A stretch of 23,343 nucleotides of DNA from Desulfobacterales bacterium (GTDB lineage: Bacteria > Desulfobacterota > Desulfobacteria > Desulfobacterales > JAHEIW01): positions 1 to 23,343 of the forward strand of contig JAQYWI010000074.1 in NCBI GenBank assembly GCA_030145015.1, read 5' to 3'. The position numbers and the translations under genes are program-made. Numbering within the stretch: the first letter of the stretch is position 1; each line of letters begins with the position of its first letter. Below, piece after piece: positions 14,005-23,048 of this stretch. The notes below the pieces were generated by a model, which saw nothing but the letters and a program-made list of their open reading frames with translations, was not told where the DNA came from and searched no databases.

Positions 14005-16575
14005 CTAATTGACGGCAACAGCGTAAGGTTTGCCTGGTTTTTGGCTCAAGAGTTCATAGACTTTGGTGCCGCTAAATTCATGTGCCAGGTCGGCTGAAAT
14101 CTTGATTTCTCCTACATCCGGTCTGGATCGTGTCGCCCGCAAGGTGTTTTCGCTAATTAGGATTCCATTCGGAAACGATTTTGTAAGATTCTGCAACCTG
14201 AAAACCGTATTTACGGGATCGCCGATCACGGTGTAGTCCATTTTCTTTTCAAATCCAATATTTCCAACCACCACCTCTCCGGTGTGAATACTAATTCCCA
14301 TTCGGACCGTTGCGCCGTATTTCTTTTCCAAATATCGATTCACGGCGCTAAGGGATTTTTTCATCTCAAACCCTGCGGTTATGGCATTATCGGCATCCTT
14401 GGTACTTGATACCGGTGCACCGAACAACGCCAAAAACCCATCTCCCAGATATTTATCGACGATTCCATTATGTTTAAACACAATTCCGCCCATAACCGAA
14501 AAAAAGCTGTTTAAAAGCGATACCGTTTTTTGAGAACCGATCTGTCGGGATAGATCCGAAAAGCCCCGGATGTCGATATTCAATAACGTAAGTGTCTTTA
14601 ATTCTTCAATTTCCGGTTTACCGTTTTCCGAATCATAAATGATTTTATCCAAAACCTCCTTGGGGACAAATTTTTGAAACATATGGCGAATATCGCGCTC
14701 TTGTTCGGCCATGGATACGGTCTCTTTGTAAAGACGGGCGTTTTCCAGCGCAATACAGACAGAGGTTGCTATGGATTGTAACAGGTCCTTATCATCTATG
14801 CTAAACTCCCCGTTTATCTTATTGAGCACCTCGACAACACCAATCACTTTTCCCTGGGATACCATCGGCACGCACAACGCCGATTGGGTTTCAAAACCGG
14901 TGGATTGATCAACCATCGGAAAGAAATGGGGAGATTTTTCAATATCGTTGACCAGGATCGATTTACCCCTGGCAGCCACATAACCGGCAATTCCCTGACC
15001 GATTTTGAGGCGGAATTTTTTCATGGCTTTAATTTTAATATTAAATGCCACTGCGATCTCGAGTTCGTCTTCTTCCAGAAATAAGAGCGAACCCGCTTCG
15101 ACGTCCATCACCTCACGGATCATGTCCATTGTGTATTTCAGAACTTTGCTGATATCAAATGTGGATGAAGCCAGTGCGCTGCCGATCTGACGGATTGTAT
15201 CCAATTCCCGATTACGCTTAACAACCGCTGCGGAAAGCCGATTGCGTTCAATCGCCAGCGAAAGACCGTTCGCGATCCAAGTGATGAACTTTTGAACATT
15301 ATAAAAAGTACCGACTTCTTTGGCTGACAATGCTAATATGCCGGTTACAACGCCATCGGTTTTCAACGGCGCAAGCAGACAACATGTGCATCCATGTTCA
15401 GCAAATAGCTCGCGATCCACCGCGTTGGCACTTGAACCGGTATTGTCCGCAAGCAGGCTGGTTTCCTGTTTAAATACTTTTTCAATGATAGATCCTTTGT
15501 AAGCATAACTGGCGCCGCGGGCAAGGTTGGACTGGCCGCCGATGAGCAGGTCGAAAATTTTTAAGTGCCCGGCTTTGGCTTCGTCTTCGGTCAACACGCA
15601 AGCAAGCTCAAATGGAACCACGCTTTGAAGTTCATTGAGCACCGCATGCACAAGTTCGGTATCTCTAAAACTTGAAATTAATATTTTAAATATTTTTTCG
15701 ATGGACCGCAGGTGTATTCTGTTGCGTTCGTTTTCTTTCAGCAGACGTAGGTTTTCATAAGTAAAAGCCGCATTACTCAGAAGAGGGGTCAACACCTCCA
15801 CATCATCCTGAGAGTATACGCGATCAAAATTTCGCGATGAAATTGTCAAAACTCCGAAAATATCTTTGCTGGTTTTAATCGGCATACAGACAAAGGAGTT
15901 CGTTCCATAATGTGCCAGGTTGGCCCTTCCGAATCGATTGTCTGTTTCGATATCCTCAACCACAAGAGGCGATTTATTAATTACCGCATATTTGGCGATG
16001 CTTGTTTCAAAATCGATCCGGTCGCCCGCCTTGACAAATTTTCCAAGACCGACCGTGGCCTTAACAACAAAGGACTTTGGTTCGTTTTTTTGGAGCGTCA
16101 GGATTGAACCGAGATCAGATTTGGTCAGCATTAAAGCGCGCTCAAGTGTTATGTGCAGGATCTCCTCCGGGTCAAAGGTGACATAGCAAAGCTCTGAAAG
16201 ATCTTTGAGGATGGATATCTCAGACGACTTCTTTTCAAGCTCGTTGAATGTCCGCCCGAAACGCCTTTCGATGGCCGCAAATGATTCAACAATGCTGTGG
16301 AGTTCATCGGTTCCGCGAGAGGCCTGATCATCTGATAGTTCATCAAGATAATTAGATGACATTTGCTCTGAAATACGGGTGATCTTGTCAAACAGATTTT
16401 TGAGTATCGTGAATCCGACAAATGAGAAGATCAGGATGCCCAGAAAAAATAAGGGAACATACTTGTCTTTTAGCATGTCATACTTGATGCTAAAAAAAAT
16501 AAACCCCAAAACCGGAAAGAAAAAGAAGAGACCAAAAATTAAATTGAGCTTGGCATATAGGTTTTTTTTCTTCAA
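14005..16575 (-). CDS. Membrane-anchored GAF-domain class III adenylate/guanylate cyclase
   Basis: An 856-residue signalling protein. Two hydrophobic helices lie within residues 10-62 (FGLFFFFPVLGFIFFSI and FFLGILIFSFVGFTIL), followed by a HAMP-like/coiled stretch to about 125. Three GAF-type sensory regions follow, roughly 125-280, 290-450 and 465-625; the third is the clearest (VEAGSLLFLEEDELEIAVAF, GQGIAGYVAARGKSILVNDI). The C-terminal cyclase domain has the metal aspartates D668 (NIDIRGF) and D712 (DKYLGDGFLALFG), and DYTVIGDPVN, which contacts the base. It should make cAMP or cGMP in response to a ligand sensed by GAF domains. The start is TTG, with GGGAG eight bases upstream; an ATG inside the leader hits a stop after three codons. 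It appears monocistronic or paired with yqgE. Confidence 0.85.
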   Translation of the reverse strand: MKKKNLYAKLNLIFGLFFFFPVLGFIFFSIKYDMLKDKYVPLFFLGILIFSFVGFTILKNLFDKITRISEQMSSNYLDELSDDQASRGTDELHSIVESFAAIERRFGRTFNELEKKSSEISILKDLSELCYVTFDPEEILHITLERALMLTKSDLGSILTLQKNEPKSFVVKATVGLGKFVKAGDRIDFETSIAKYAVINKSPLVVEDIETDNRFGRANLAHYGTNSFVCMPIKTSKDIFGVLTISSRNFDRVYSQDDVEVLTPLLSNAAFTYENLRLLKENERNRIHLRSIEKIFKILISSFRDTELVHAVLNELQSVVPFELACVLTEDEAKAGHLKIFDLLIGGQSNLARGASYAYKGSIIEKVFKQETSLLADNTGSSANAVDRELFAEHGCTCCLLAPLKTDGVVTGILALSAKEVGTFYNVQKFITWIANGLSLAIERNRLSAAVVKRNRELDTIRQIGSALASSTFDISKVLKYTMDMIREVMDVEAGSLLFLEEDELEIAVAFNIKIKAMKKFRLKIGQGIAGYVAARGKSILVNDIEKSPHFFPMVDQSTGFETQSALCVPMVSQGKVIGVVEVLNKINGEFSIDDKDLLQSIATSVCIALENARLYKETVSMAEQERDIRHMFQKFVPKEVLDKIIYDSENGKPEIEELKTLTLLNIDIRGFSDLSRQIGSQKTVSLLNSFFSVMGGIVFKHNGIVDKYLGDGFLALFGAPVSSTKDADNAITAGFEMKKSLSAVNRYLEKKYGATVRMGISIHTGEVVVGNIGFEKKMDYTVIGDPVNTVFRLQNLTKSFPNGILISENTLRATRSRPDVGEIKISADLAHEFSGTKVYELLSQKPGKPYAVAVN

Positions 16576-16953
16576 AAAGTCATCTCCCGCTACTTATCCG
16601 TTCAAATCGGTAGGTGGCGTTATCAGCGCTAAAAACGAAAGCTCTAATCGAATAGGCTGCATAAGTTATTTATATTATAAAAATAATTATTCTTCAAGCG
16701 AATAAGGTTCGGGGGATCTCGCAGCGCACCGCAGGACCTAGTTCGCTTCGCTCACAACCTGTCGAGAGCCTCCAGGTCGTGCGATTGGAATAATGGAACA
16801 ACGGAATGATGGGCACGCAGTGAAGCTTTAGCGCTATATTGGGTACCTTCGTGTTCCATTTGGTTGAAAAATAATACGGTTCATGGGATAAACAAACCAT
16901 ATAATGAAGCCTAGCAATTAAACTCATTAATCTCAAGCTAAAAATCACTGAAA
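16576..16953. other. 378-base divergent intergenic region with repeat remnants
   Basis: Divergent promoter region of the cyclase and dtd genes; no credible gene. Between 16700 and 16830 it contains degenerate dispersed-repeat sequence (CGCAGCGCACCGC, TTCGCTTCGCTCAC, GTCGAGAGCCTCC and GGAATAATGGAACAACGGAATGATGG), similar in wording to the array at 11698-11817. TATAAT occurs at 16900-16905 on the plus strand without a good -35, and could serve dtd. Confidence 0.45.
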
Positions 16954-17394
16954 ATGCGCGCGGTTGTTCAAAGAGTCAAACAAAGCACCGTCACAACAGA
17001 TAATGAAATTCTAGGGCAAATCGGCAGCGGGCTCCTGGTTTTGCTGGGAGTTGCCAAAGGCGACACTGCCAAAGATGCAGATTATCTGGCCAACAAGATC
17101 ATCAACCTGAGAATATTTGAAGACGAAGACCGCAAAATGAACCGGTCGTTGCTCGAAACGGGCGGCGAATTGCTGGCCGTTTCTCAATTTACGCTGTTAG
17201 CGGATTGCCGCAAGGGCAGACGCCCCTCCTTTATAGAAGCTGCTGAGCCCGAAAAAGCGACCGACCTTTACGAGCGGTTTGTTAATGTTGTGCGCGCAAA
17301 GGGTGTCGCAGTTCAGACCGGCCGTTTTCGCGCAATGATGGAAGTTGCGCTGATCAATGACGGTCCGGTGACGATTATCATTGAAAGTCCCTAG
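16954..17394 (+). CDS. dtd: D-aminoacyl-tRNA deacylase
   Basis: A 146-residue cytoplasmic protein that hydrolyses D-aminoacyl-tRNAs (and Gly-tRNA-Ala), protecting translation from mischarging. It is full length for the bacterial DTD1 family. The N-terminus [13 protein letters not shown], the SQFTL motif (residues 77-81) and NDGPVTI near the C-terminus (the cross-subunit NxGPxT motif forming the active site of the dimer) are all present. There is no clear Shine-Dalgarno site before ATG. Its stop codon overlaps the start region of the next gene. Confidence 0.95.
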   Translation: MRAVVQRVKQSTVTTDNEILGQIGSGLLVLLGVAKGDTAKDADYLANKIINLRIFEDEDRKMNRSLLETGGELLAVSQFTLLADCRKGRRPSFIEAAEPEKATDLYERFVNVVRAKGVAVQTGRFRAMMEVALINDGPVTIIIESP

Positions 17395-17396
17395 TG

Positions 17397-18656
17397 ATGC
17401 GATTTCAGCTAAAGCACATTTTTTCTTCTAACCGGCAATGCCCTCTCCGGCAAAAAATCACCAAGGCGCTTTTTTTGCTGGGATTTTTTGCGAGCATCCT
17501 GTTGAACCCGTTCTACCTCTTGGCCCAAGATCTTGATGCCCTGGATGGTTTTATCGGCAAGAATGACGCCATCCTCGTCACCGGCTCTCGGGGGCACATT
17601 TTATTGGCGAAAAATGCCGATAAAAAACGGATTCCGGCTTCGATTTTAAAAACCTTCACCGCCCTGGTCGCCTTGCATTATCTCGGCAACGATTACCGAT
17701 TTCCGACCGAATTTTATCTGGACGAACAGTCAAATCTGGGAATCAAAGGATATGGCGATCCACTTTTGGTCTCAGAGGTTATTATCAAAATATCGCAAGT
17801 CCTGGCAGTGCTCTTGAAAAATACACAACCCATGAATGATCTGGTTTTAGATGATTCCTATTTTAGTCAGCCACTTACGATTCCCGGCATCTCCTCGTCC
17901 TCACAGCCATATGATGCCCCCAATGGCGCCTTATGCGTCAATTTTAATACCGTCAACTTTAAACACACCTCCCAAGGGTATGTCAGTGCCGAACCGCAAA
18001 CACCGCTGCTGCCGTTTGTGATCCAGAAAATAAAAGCATCGAAATCAAATAAAGGTCGCATCGTTTTTTCGCACAACAAAAATGAAGTTGCCATTTACGC
18101 GGGTAAACTTTTCCAATATTTCCTTGAAAAACAGGGTATCCGTTTCTCCGGGCAGATCAAATTAGCACGTATAAATCCCAAAACCGACCGGCTGATATTC
18201 AGATACGATTCCCCATACTCGCTGGCGCAGATTGTCGCAAAGCTCCTGGAACACTCCAATAATTTTACGACCAACCAGCTACTCATCGCCACCGGCGCGG
18301 AAATCATCGGGCCACCGGGCACCCTCGCCAAAGGCGTCACCATCGCACGCGACTATGCCAAAGACATGCTGGACATCGAAGATTTATCGATTGTAGAAGG
18401 CTCCGGAATATCCAGAGACAATAAAGTCTCGGCTACCCAGATGGACCGGGTTCTCCAGGAGTTTCTGCCCTATCACTATCTGATGCGCCGCAGTGGAAGA
18501 GAATATTATAAGACCGGCACCCTTCAAGGCATCAGCACCCGTGCCGGATATATCAAAAGCGCCCACGGCGGACTCTACCGCTATGTCATTATGCTCAACT
18601 CCCCGGGCAAATCCACCGATTCTCTGATTCTAAGGCTCCTAAGAATCCTGGATTAA
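17397..18656 (+). CDS. D-alanyl-D-alanine carboxypeptidase/endopeptidase, PBP4-type (S13)
   Basis: A 419-residue periplasmic peptidoglycan enzyme. An N-terminal basic region and a hydrophobic stretch (ALFLLGFFASILLNPFYLLAQ) form a signal peptide. Penicillin-binding motifs are in order: SxxK as S82-I-L-K85, SxN as S287-N-N289, and KTG at 372-374. These are the nucleophile/base, general acid and substrate-binding motifs of family S13. It is somewhat shorter than E. coli DacB (477), mainly in the inserted domain. The ATG at 17397 is chosen (GAAAG nine bases upstream); a GTG at 17394 overlaps the last base of the dtd stop codon and would add one residue. The gene is translationally coupled to dtd. 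The last codons form a hairpin (18626-18647). Confidence 0.88.
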   Translation: MRFQLKHIFSSNRQCPLRQKITKALFLLGFFASILLNPFYLLAQDLDALDGFIGKNDAILVTGSRGHILLAKNADKKRIPASILKTFTALVALHYLGNDYRFPTEFYLDEQSNLGIKGYGDPLLVSEVIIKISQVLAVLLKNTQPMNDLVLDDSYFSQPLTIPGISSSSQPYDAPNGALCVNFNTVNFKHTSQGYVSAEPQTPLLPFVIQKIKASKSNKGRIVFSHNKNEVAIYAGKLFQYFLEKQGIRFSGQIKLARINPKTDRLIFRYDSPYSLAQIVAKLLEHSNNFTTNQLLIATGAEIIGPPGTLAKGVTIARDYAKDMLDIEDLSIVEGSGISRDNKVSATQMDRVLQEFLPYHYLMRRSGREYYKTGTLQGISTRAGYIKSAHGGLYRYVIMLNSPGKSTDSLILRLLRILD

Positions 18657-18976
18657 TTCGCAGAAATCCATCCGGCCATCTATTATACATTGTGCACGTA
18701 TATCCTGATATATTTAGATCTAAATTAGGTATCGCACGTTTTAGAGGCAGGATAAATTTAAAGATCTGTTAGAATAATATGTACTTTTTGGGTTTGAAAA
18801 TATTTTAAGATTAACAGAAGATATATGCAATAATTTGCGATTTTCCCTTCATAGCCGCAATCTATCATTCAGCTATTTTTCAGATTGCGTATCGCAATCC
18901 AACTACTATTTATAATCTAAATATCTGAGTGAACAATGATAGACGAAGGGCACTGAACATTTTTCCGGTGGTGGTT
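18657..18976. other. 320-base convergent intergenic region with palindromes
   Basis: Lies between the convergent PBP4-like and HAD genes; AT-rich with no open frame worth calling. It holds a perfect 14-bp palindrome ATTTAGATCTAAAT (18712-18725) and a perfect hairpin GATTGCG-TAT-CGCAATC (18883-18899). Neither is followed by a strong T-run, so intrinsic termination is not clear. Confidence 0.5.
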
Positions 18977-19987
18977 TTATTTGAGCTGAAAAGGGTAAAT
19001 AACCTTCCAGTCTTGCTTCATGTCCACCACGGCCCAGCCACTATTGAGCGCTTCATCCAGCGCCTTATCCAGATGACCAATTTTCGACTTTCTATCATAG
19101 GCCCACTCCCGCTCTGAGTCGGTATGGTGGACGATGAGCATATATCGTGCACCTTTTCCGGCCGCGGTCCATTGAAGCATCTGCAGGTCGCCATCTGAAT
19201 TGCCGAAGGCGGCAATCGGACGCCGACCGATATGCTGGTTGATGCCGACAGGTTTTCCAGCTTTGTCGTCGATAAAGTTGATTTCCGGAAGCCGGACGAG
19301 CACGGGATGGCCCTTACGCATTTCAAATTTTGTCTTGATGCTCGAGCCTACCACTTGTTCCGGCGGGATACCGTAAACACGCTCGGTCCACGGTCGCATG
19401 AACTCAATACCTCCGCCTGAGACGATGTAGTTCTTGAAGCCGTTGGCCCTCAGATAAGCTAAGACCTCTAACATCGGTTGATAAACAAGGTCCGTGTATG
19501 GCCGGCCGGTCTTCGGATGTTTTGCCGTGGACAGCCAATCCTTTACGGTTTGCTCGAATTCCTCGGTTGTGTTGCCGGCATGTGTAGCCATTACGAGTTC
19601 CAATAATCCCTTCTCGCCTGAAGCGGCAAGCGCCTGCATGTCGTTTTCAAGGACGGCTTTAAACGGCTGTTGGGTCTTCCATGCAGGGTTCTTCGGCGCA
19701 AGCGCCTTTACCCGATCGATGACAAAGAAGAGCTGAAAATACATCGGCTGTTCACTCCAGAGAGTGCCGTCGTTGTCGAAGGTGGCAATGCGCTGCTCCG
19801 GAACCACAAAGTCCTGACTGCCGGATTGGGTCACGCGGTTTACGAAGTCGATTATGGATCGTTTAGCGCTTCCTTCATTCCAGGAAGGAAGCGGATCTCG
19901 AGCTTCCGCCGAGTTTGTCAACACCCCTATTGCGATTAAAAGCAATACAAATACAGCCATCCTGCGGCAAACAAAAAGATATTTCAT
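18977..19987 (-). CDS. Periplasmic HAD-superfamily phosphatase
   Basis: A 336-residue HAD hydrolase of the phosphoserine phosphatase-like type. The signal peptide MKYLFVCRRMAVFVLLLIAIGVLTNSAEA indicates export. Motif I is DNDGT with nucleophile D71 and acid D73, motif II the serine of YIVSGGG, and motifs III/IV lie around a conserved lysine and GNSDGD. The enzyme probably removes phosphate from a small organic substrate; which one is unknown. The start at 19987 is chosen over a start at 20056 because AGGAAGAGG lies directly upstream and the signal peptide then begins correctly. It lies downstream of the FadL-type channel and the sulfatase on the same strand; such HAD proteins are often found beside arylsulfatases (recall, not searched). 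Confidence 0.82.
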   Translation of the reverse strand: MKYLFVCRRMAVFVLLLIAIGVLTNSAEARDPLPSWNEGSAKRSIIDFVNRVTQSGSQDFVVPEQRIATFDNDGTLWSEQPMYFQLFFVIDRVKALAPKNPAWKTQQPFKAVLENDMQALAASGEKGLLELVMATHAGNTTEEFEQTVKDWLSTAKHPKTGRPYTDLVYQPMLEVLAYLRANGFKNYIVSGGGIEFMRPWTERVYGIPPEQVVGSSIKTKFEMRKGHPVLVRLPEINFIDDKAGKPVGINQHIGRRPIAAFGNSDGDLQMLQWTAAGKGARYMLIVHHTDSEREWAYDRKSKIGHLDKALDEALNSGWAVVDMKQDWKVIYPFQLK

Positions 19988-20063
19988 ATCCTCTTCCTTT
20001 CTTAATCGCCTGGATACACAATTCAATAAAATTAAGGATTTTGTTCCGCAACCCAAAATTGCC

Positions 20064-20098
20064 CTGCTGTTTTTAATTTATCGAAAATAAACAGGCAG
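20064..20098 (-). terminator. Possible stem-loop after the FadL-type gene
   Basis: CTGCTGTTT (20064-20072) pairs with AAACAGGCAG (20089-20098) with one bulged G. On the minus strand it is followed by GGGCAATTTT. It lies between the FadL-type gene and the HAD gene, and might attenuate read-through. Weak. Confidence 0.25.
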
Positions 20099-20119
20099 AT
20101 TTTAAGATTAATATTCGGG

Positions 20120-21394
20120 TTAAAACTTCCAGACCACATTTAAACCAATGAAATGGATGCGGTTTTTCTTATAGTCACCTTTCAGGTCTCCTCTAAGGTT
20201 GCCACCGGTGAGGTCGATGTTAGCGTCACCGAGATCGAGGTATTCGTAGGCCGCACCTAAGGTGATATCCTGGTTAAATTCGTATTGCACTCCCGCCCCT
20301 ACACGAATTTGACGATCCAGCGGCAAGGCCGGTGTACGTTTTTTGCCGCTATCGGCCGGAGACGTGTCATAGGCAAAACCGGTGGAAAACAGCCAGGGCT
20401 GAGCGATGCGGTACTGAACCCCAAAGGCGAAATGCCAGGTGTCGTCATAATCCAGGTCCTGGGTGGCGCTCGCCGATGTATCGCTGTCAACCGACACGCC
20501 GATATTGCCGAAACTGCTCCATTCCTGCCAGCCGACATTGCCCATGATTGCAAGTTTATCTGTAAACTCATGATAAGCGCTTGCCATAACCGCCTGGGGA
20601 AGTTCCATATCGAGCTTTACTTTAGCGCCGGCCAAACCCGTGGCGTTGAGCGCTGCCTGCAGCAAAGGTCCGACACCATTCAGGTCCGGTTTGTCCTTAT
20701 ACTCCAAATCTACCTTAGATCGGTATGTGATACCGAAACGGGTGCCTTCTCTGGGTGTGATCATCACGCCGGCATTTCCCCCGTAGCCAACATCGTAGTC
20801 TTCGAATTTGAGCCGACCGTCCCCACTGCCGGGCTCAAGATTTCGAAGAGCCGTCTTGGCCTCATAGTTTGAAACCACCACGCTGAAACCGCCGCCCACC
20901 GAAAGGTATTTGTTGATGCGGTATGCCGCCACCGGATTGACGCCGAACGTAAGAAATTTACCTTCCTGAAAGTAGTAGCGCCCGGCCCAGTCGTCATCAT
21001 AATCGAGCCCAAGACCAAAATATGAACCGGTGGCTACTCCCAGTTTGAAATCCGACGTTAGGCTGTGGACATAGAAAAAGGATGCAGCCGGGGTAAAATA
21101 ACCGGCATTGCCGCCGTTGCCGCCCCCAAAAGAGCTGTCATCGACGTCAAACTTTATCTGAGGAAAAAGCGTCTGAGCGCCGGCGGTCATCTGGGAGCCT
21201 TTCAACAGCGTCATGCCGGCCGGATTGCCGCCGGCCGTGGAGGCATCTTTGGCCGCAGCTGCCCGCCCGGCTCCGGCGGTGCCCAGATCCGGAGTGCCTT
21301 CTTCATACAGCCAGAGACCGCCGGCCCTAATCGAGGGGCACATTATTAAGGTTAACAATACCGCCGCGAGAATCTTTCGAAGGATAAACCTCAT
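20120..21394 (-). CDS. FadL/OmpP1/TodX-type outer-membrane transport protein
   Basis: A 424-residue outer-membrane beta-barrel of the FadL family, which admits hydrophobic substrates such as long-chain fatty acids or aromatic hydrocarbons. A signal peptide ends at SIRA-GG (about residue 24). The N-terminal plug pattern GTPDLGTAGAGRAAAAKDASTAGGNPAGMTLL is the family signature, with NPAG especially typical. Many alternating strands follow, and the protein ends in WKF, the outer-membrane targeting aromatic end. AAAGGAGGG lies just before ATG. It is 109 bases from the sulfatase stop on the same strand, so it may pass a sulfated or hydrophobic substrate to the periplasm for that enzyme (inference). 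Confidence 0.92.
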   Translation of the reverse strand: MRFILRKILAAVLLTLIMCPSIRAGGLWLYEEGTPDLGTAGAGRAAAAKDASTAGGNPAGMTLLKGSQMTAGAQTLFPQIKFDVDDSSFGGGNGGNAGYFTPAASFFYVHSLTSDFKLGVATGSYFGLGLDYDDDWAGRYYFQEGKFLTFGVNPVAAYRINKYLSVGGGFSVVVSNYEAKTALRNLEPGSGDGRLKFEDYDVGYGGNAGVMITPREGTRFGITYRSKVDLEYKDKPDLNGVGPLLQAALNATGLAGAKVKLDMELPQAVMASAYHEFTDKLAIMGNVGWQEWSSFGNIGVSVDSDTSASATQDLDYDDTWHFAFGVQYRIAQPWLFSTGFAYDTSPADSGKKRTPALPLDRQIRVGAGVQYEFNQDITLGAAYEYLDLGDANIDLTGGNLRGDLKGDYKKNRIHFIGLNVVWKF

Positions 21395-21503
21395 GTATCC
21401 CTCCTTTCAGATCATTTTTTTATTAGCGCATCTTTTCAAGCGGATTGGCACTCAGGTTAATGCCCCTGGGCCACACCGAAGTCAATCGTAGATCCAATCA
21501 ATT

Positions 21504-23048
21504 TCAGTTCCCATGCGGAGCCTGTTTTTGCATCTGCTCCATCGCCTTCTGAATACTTAAAGAAGCAACCGGCTGGCGTTGCGGGAACTCCTTAAACGAG
21601 GCAAGAAACTTAGCGACGATTTGCTGCGCTGGGACGAACATCCACATCTGATCGGCCAGCCAGCGCAGGTACATCCTGGACTCGAAGTAAGGTCTCTCGA
21701 ACGGGGACATGCGCAAGTTGAAGACGATCGGCCAGCTCGGTGTTTTACGGTATGCCGTGGTCAAGTCACCTTCAATGTACGTAAAGTGGGCCTTCCAATC
21801 TTTATACCGAAGCGCATTGAGATTGCCGCCGGCATCGAAGTAAAATATCTCGTCGCGCGCACCGGGCCCTTTACCGGCGAGCAGGTCCATCTGGTTGTAG
21901 CCGTCAAGGTGAACCTTGAAGGTCTTACCGTTGGCCTCGTGGCCCTTCAAGAGCTTCTCCTTGATATCAGGCTCGCCCGCAGCCGCCATCAGGGTTGGAA
22001 TCCAGTCCTCCATGGAAAAGATGTCGTTGATGATGGTTCCGGGCTTGGCAACGCCAGGCCAGCGGACCATGGCGGGAACGCGAAAACCGCCCTCCCAGGT
22101 CGTGCCCTTCTCGCCCTTGAAGGGAATCGTGCCACCGTCCGGCCAGCTCATCAGCTCAGCACCGTTGTCAGTGGTATAGACGACGATAGTGTTATCAGCG
22201 ATACCGAGCTTATCCAGTTTATCGAGCAACTTACCCACCTGGGAGTCATGATCGGCCATGCCGTCGGCATAGAGCCCGTAACCGGTCTTGCCCTGCCACT
22301 TGGGACTCAGCCGCGTCCAGACATGCATCCGGGTGGAGTTGTGCCAGATAAAGAAAGGCTTGCCGGCTTTGTGGGCGCGATCGATAAAGTCCAGGCTGCC
22401 AGCCAGGAACTCATCATCAGCGGTCTCCATGCGCTTGCGGGTCATGGGGCCGGTGTCCTCGATCTTGCCATCGGCGGTGGCTTTGAGAACACCCCGCGGT
22501 CCAAACTTCTTGTGGAACTCGGGATCCTTCGGGTAATGGTAGGTCTCCGGCTCCTCTTCGGCATTGAGGTGGTAGAGGTTGCCGAAGAACTCGTCAAAGC
22601 CGTGGTTGGTCGGCAGGTGTTCGTCCCGGTCTCCAAGATGGTTCTTGCCGAACTGGCCGGTCATGTAGCCGTGGTTCTTGAGCAACTCGGCCAGCGTGGG
22701 GTCCTTCTCGCTGATACCTTCTTTCGCGCCGGGCAATCCTATTGTCAAAAGGCCTGTGCGGTAAGGGCTCTGGCCAAGAATAAATGCCGCCCGGCCGGCG
22801 GTGCAGCTCTGTTGCGCGTAATAGTCGGTGAACATCGCGCCCTCATTGGCGATACGATCGATGTTGGGCGTGCTCCCCCCCATCATCCCGCGATGGTAGG
22901 CGGAGACGTTCCACATGCCGATATCATCGCCAAAGATAACCAGAATGTTAGGTTTTGCCTCTTGAGCGAAAGCTGGTGCAGCGCTCCAAGCTATGAGGAA
23001 AATAGCCAATACAGATGAAGCAATGATCCAGAATCTGTTTGATTTCAT
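21504..23048 (-). CDS. Periplasmic arylsulfatase (S1 sulfatase)
   Basis: A 514-residue exported sulfatase. The signal peptide is cleaved near AFA-QE (28/29). The formylglycine site is C82-T-A-G-R86, the alanine version of the C-x-(P/A)-x-R consensus, so it needs a formylglycine-generating enzyme or anSME maturase, neither of which is in the window. Metal ligands are D41/D42 (FGDDIG) and D294/N295 (TTDNGAE). GKNHLGD (134-140) and H242 (MHVW) match other active-site positions. It hydrolyses sulfate esters, substrate unknown; the C-terminal region (about 360-514) is the usual small domain. AAAGGGGG lies about eight bases before ATG. It leads the sulfatase/FadL/HAD group. Confidence 0.92.
   Translation of the reverse strand: MKSNRFWIIASSVLAIFLIAWSAAPAFAQEAKPNILVIFGDDIGMWNVSAYHRGMMGGSTPNIDRIANEGAMFTDYYAQQSCTAGRAAFILGQSPYRTGLLTIGLPGAKEGISEKDPTLAELLKNHGYMTGQFGKNHLGDRDEHLPTNHGFDEFFGNLYHLNAEEEPETYHYPKDPEFHKKFGPRGVLKATADGKIEDTGPMTRKRMETADDEFLAGSLDFIDRAHKAGKPFFIWHNSTRMHVWTRLSPKWQGKTGYGLYADGMADHDSQVGKLLDKLDKLGIADNTIVVYTTDNGAELMSWPDGGTIPFKGEKGTTWEGGFRVPAMVRWPGVAKPGTIINDIFSMEDWIPTLMAAAGEPDIKEKLLKGHEANGKTFKVHLDGYNQMDLLAGKGPGARDEIFYFDAGGNLNALRYKDWKAHFTYIEGDLTTAYRKTPSWPIVFNLRMSPFERPYFESRMYLRWLADQMWMFVPAQQIVAKFLASFKEFPQRQPVASLSIQKAMEQMQKQAPHGN

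Noticed and set aside
16694..16948. 84-codon minus-strand frame in the cyclase/dtd gap
   Set aside because: It crosses repeat remnants and the probable dtd promoter region and shows no ribosome binding site or protein motif.
21579..23018. 479-codon plus-strand frame opposite the sulfatase gene
   Set aside because: It lies entirely antisense to a clear sulfatase with signal peptide and active-site motifs, and has no family motif itself.
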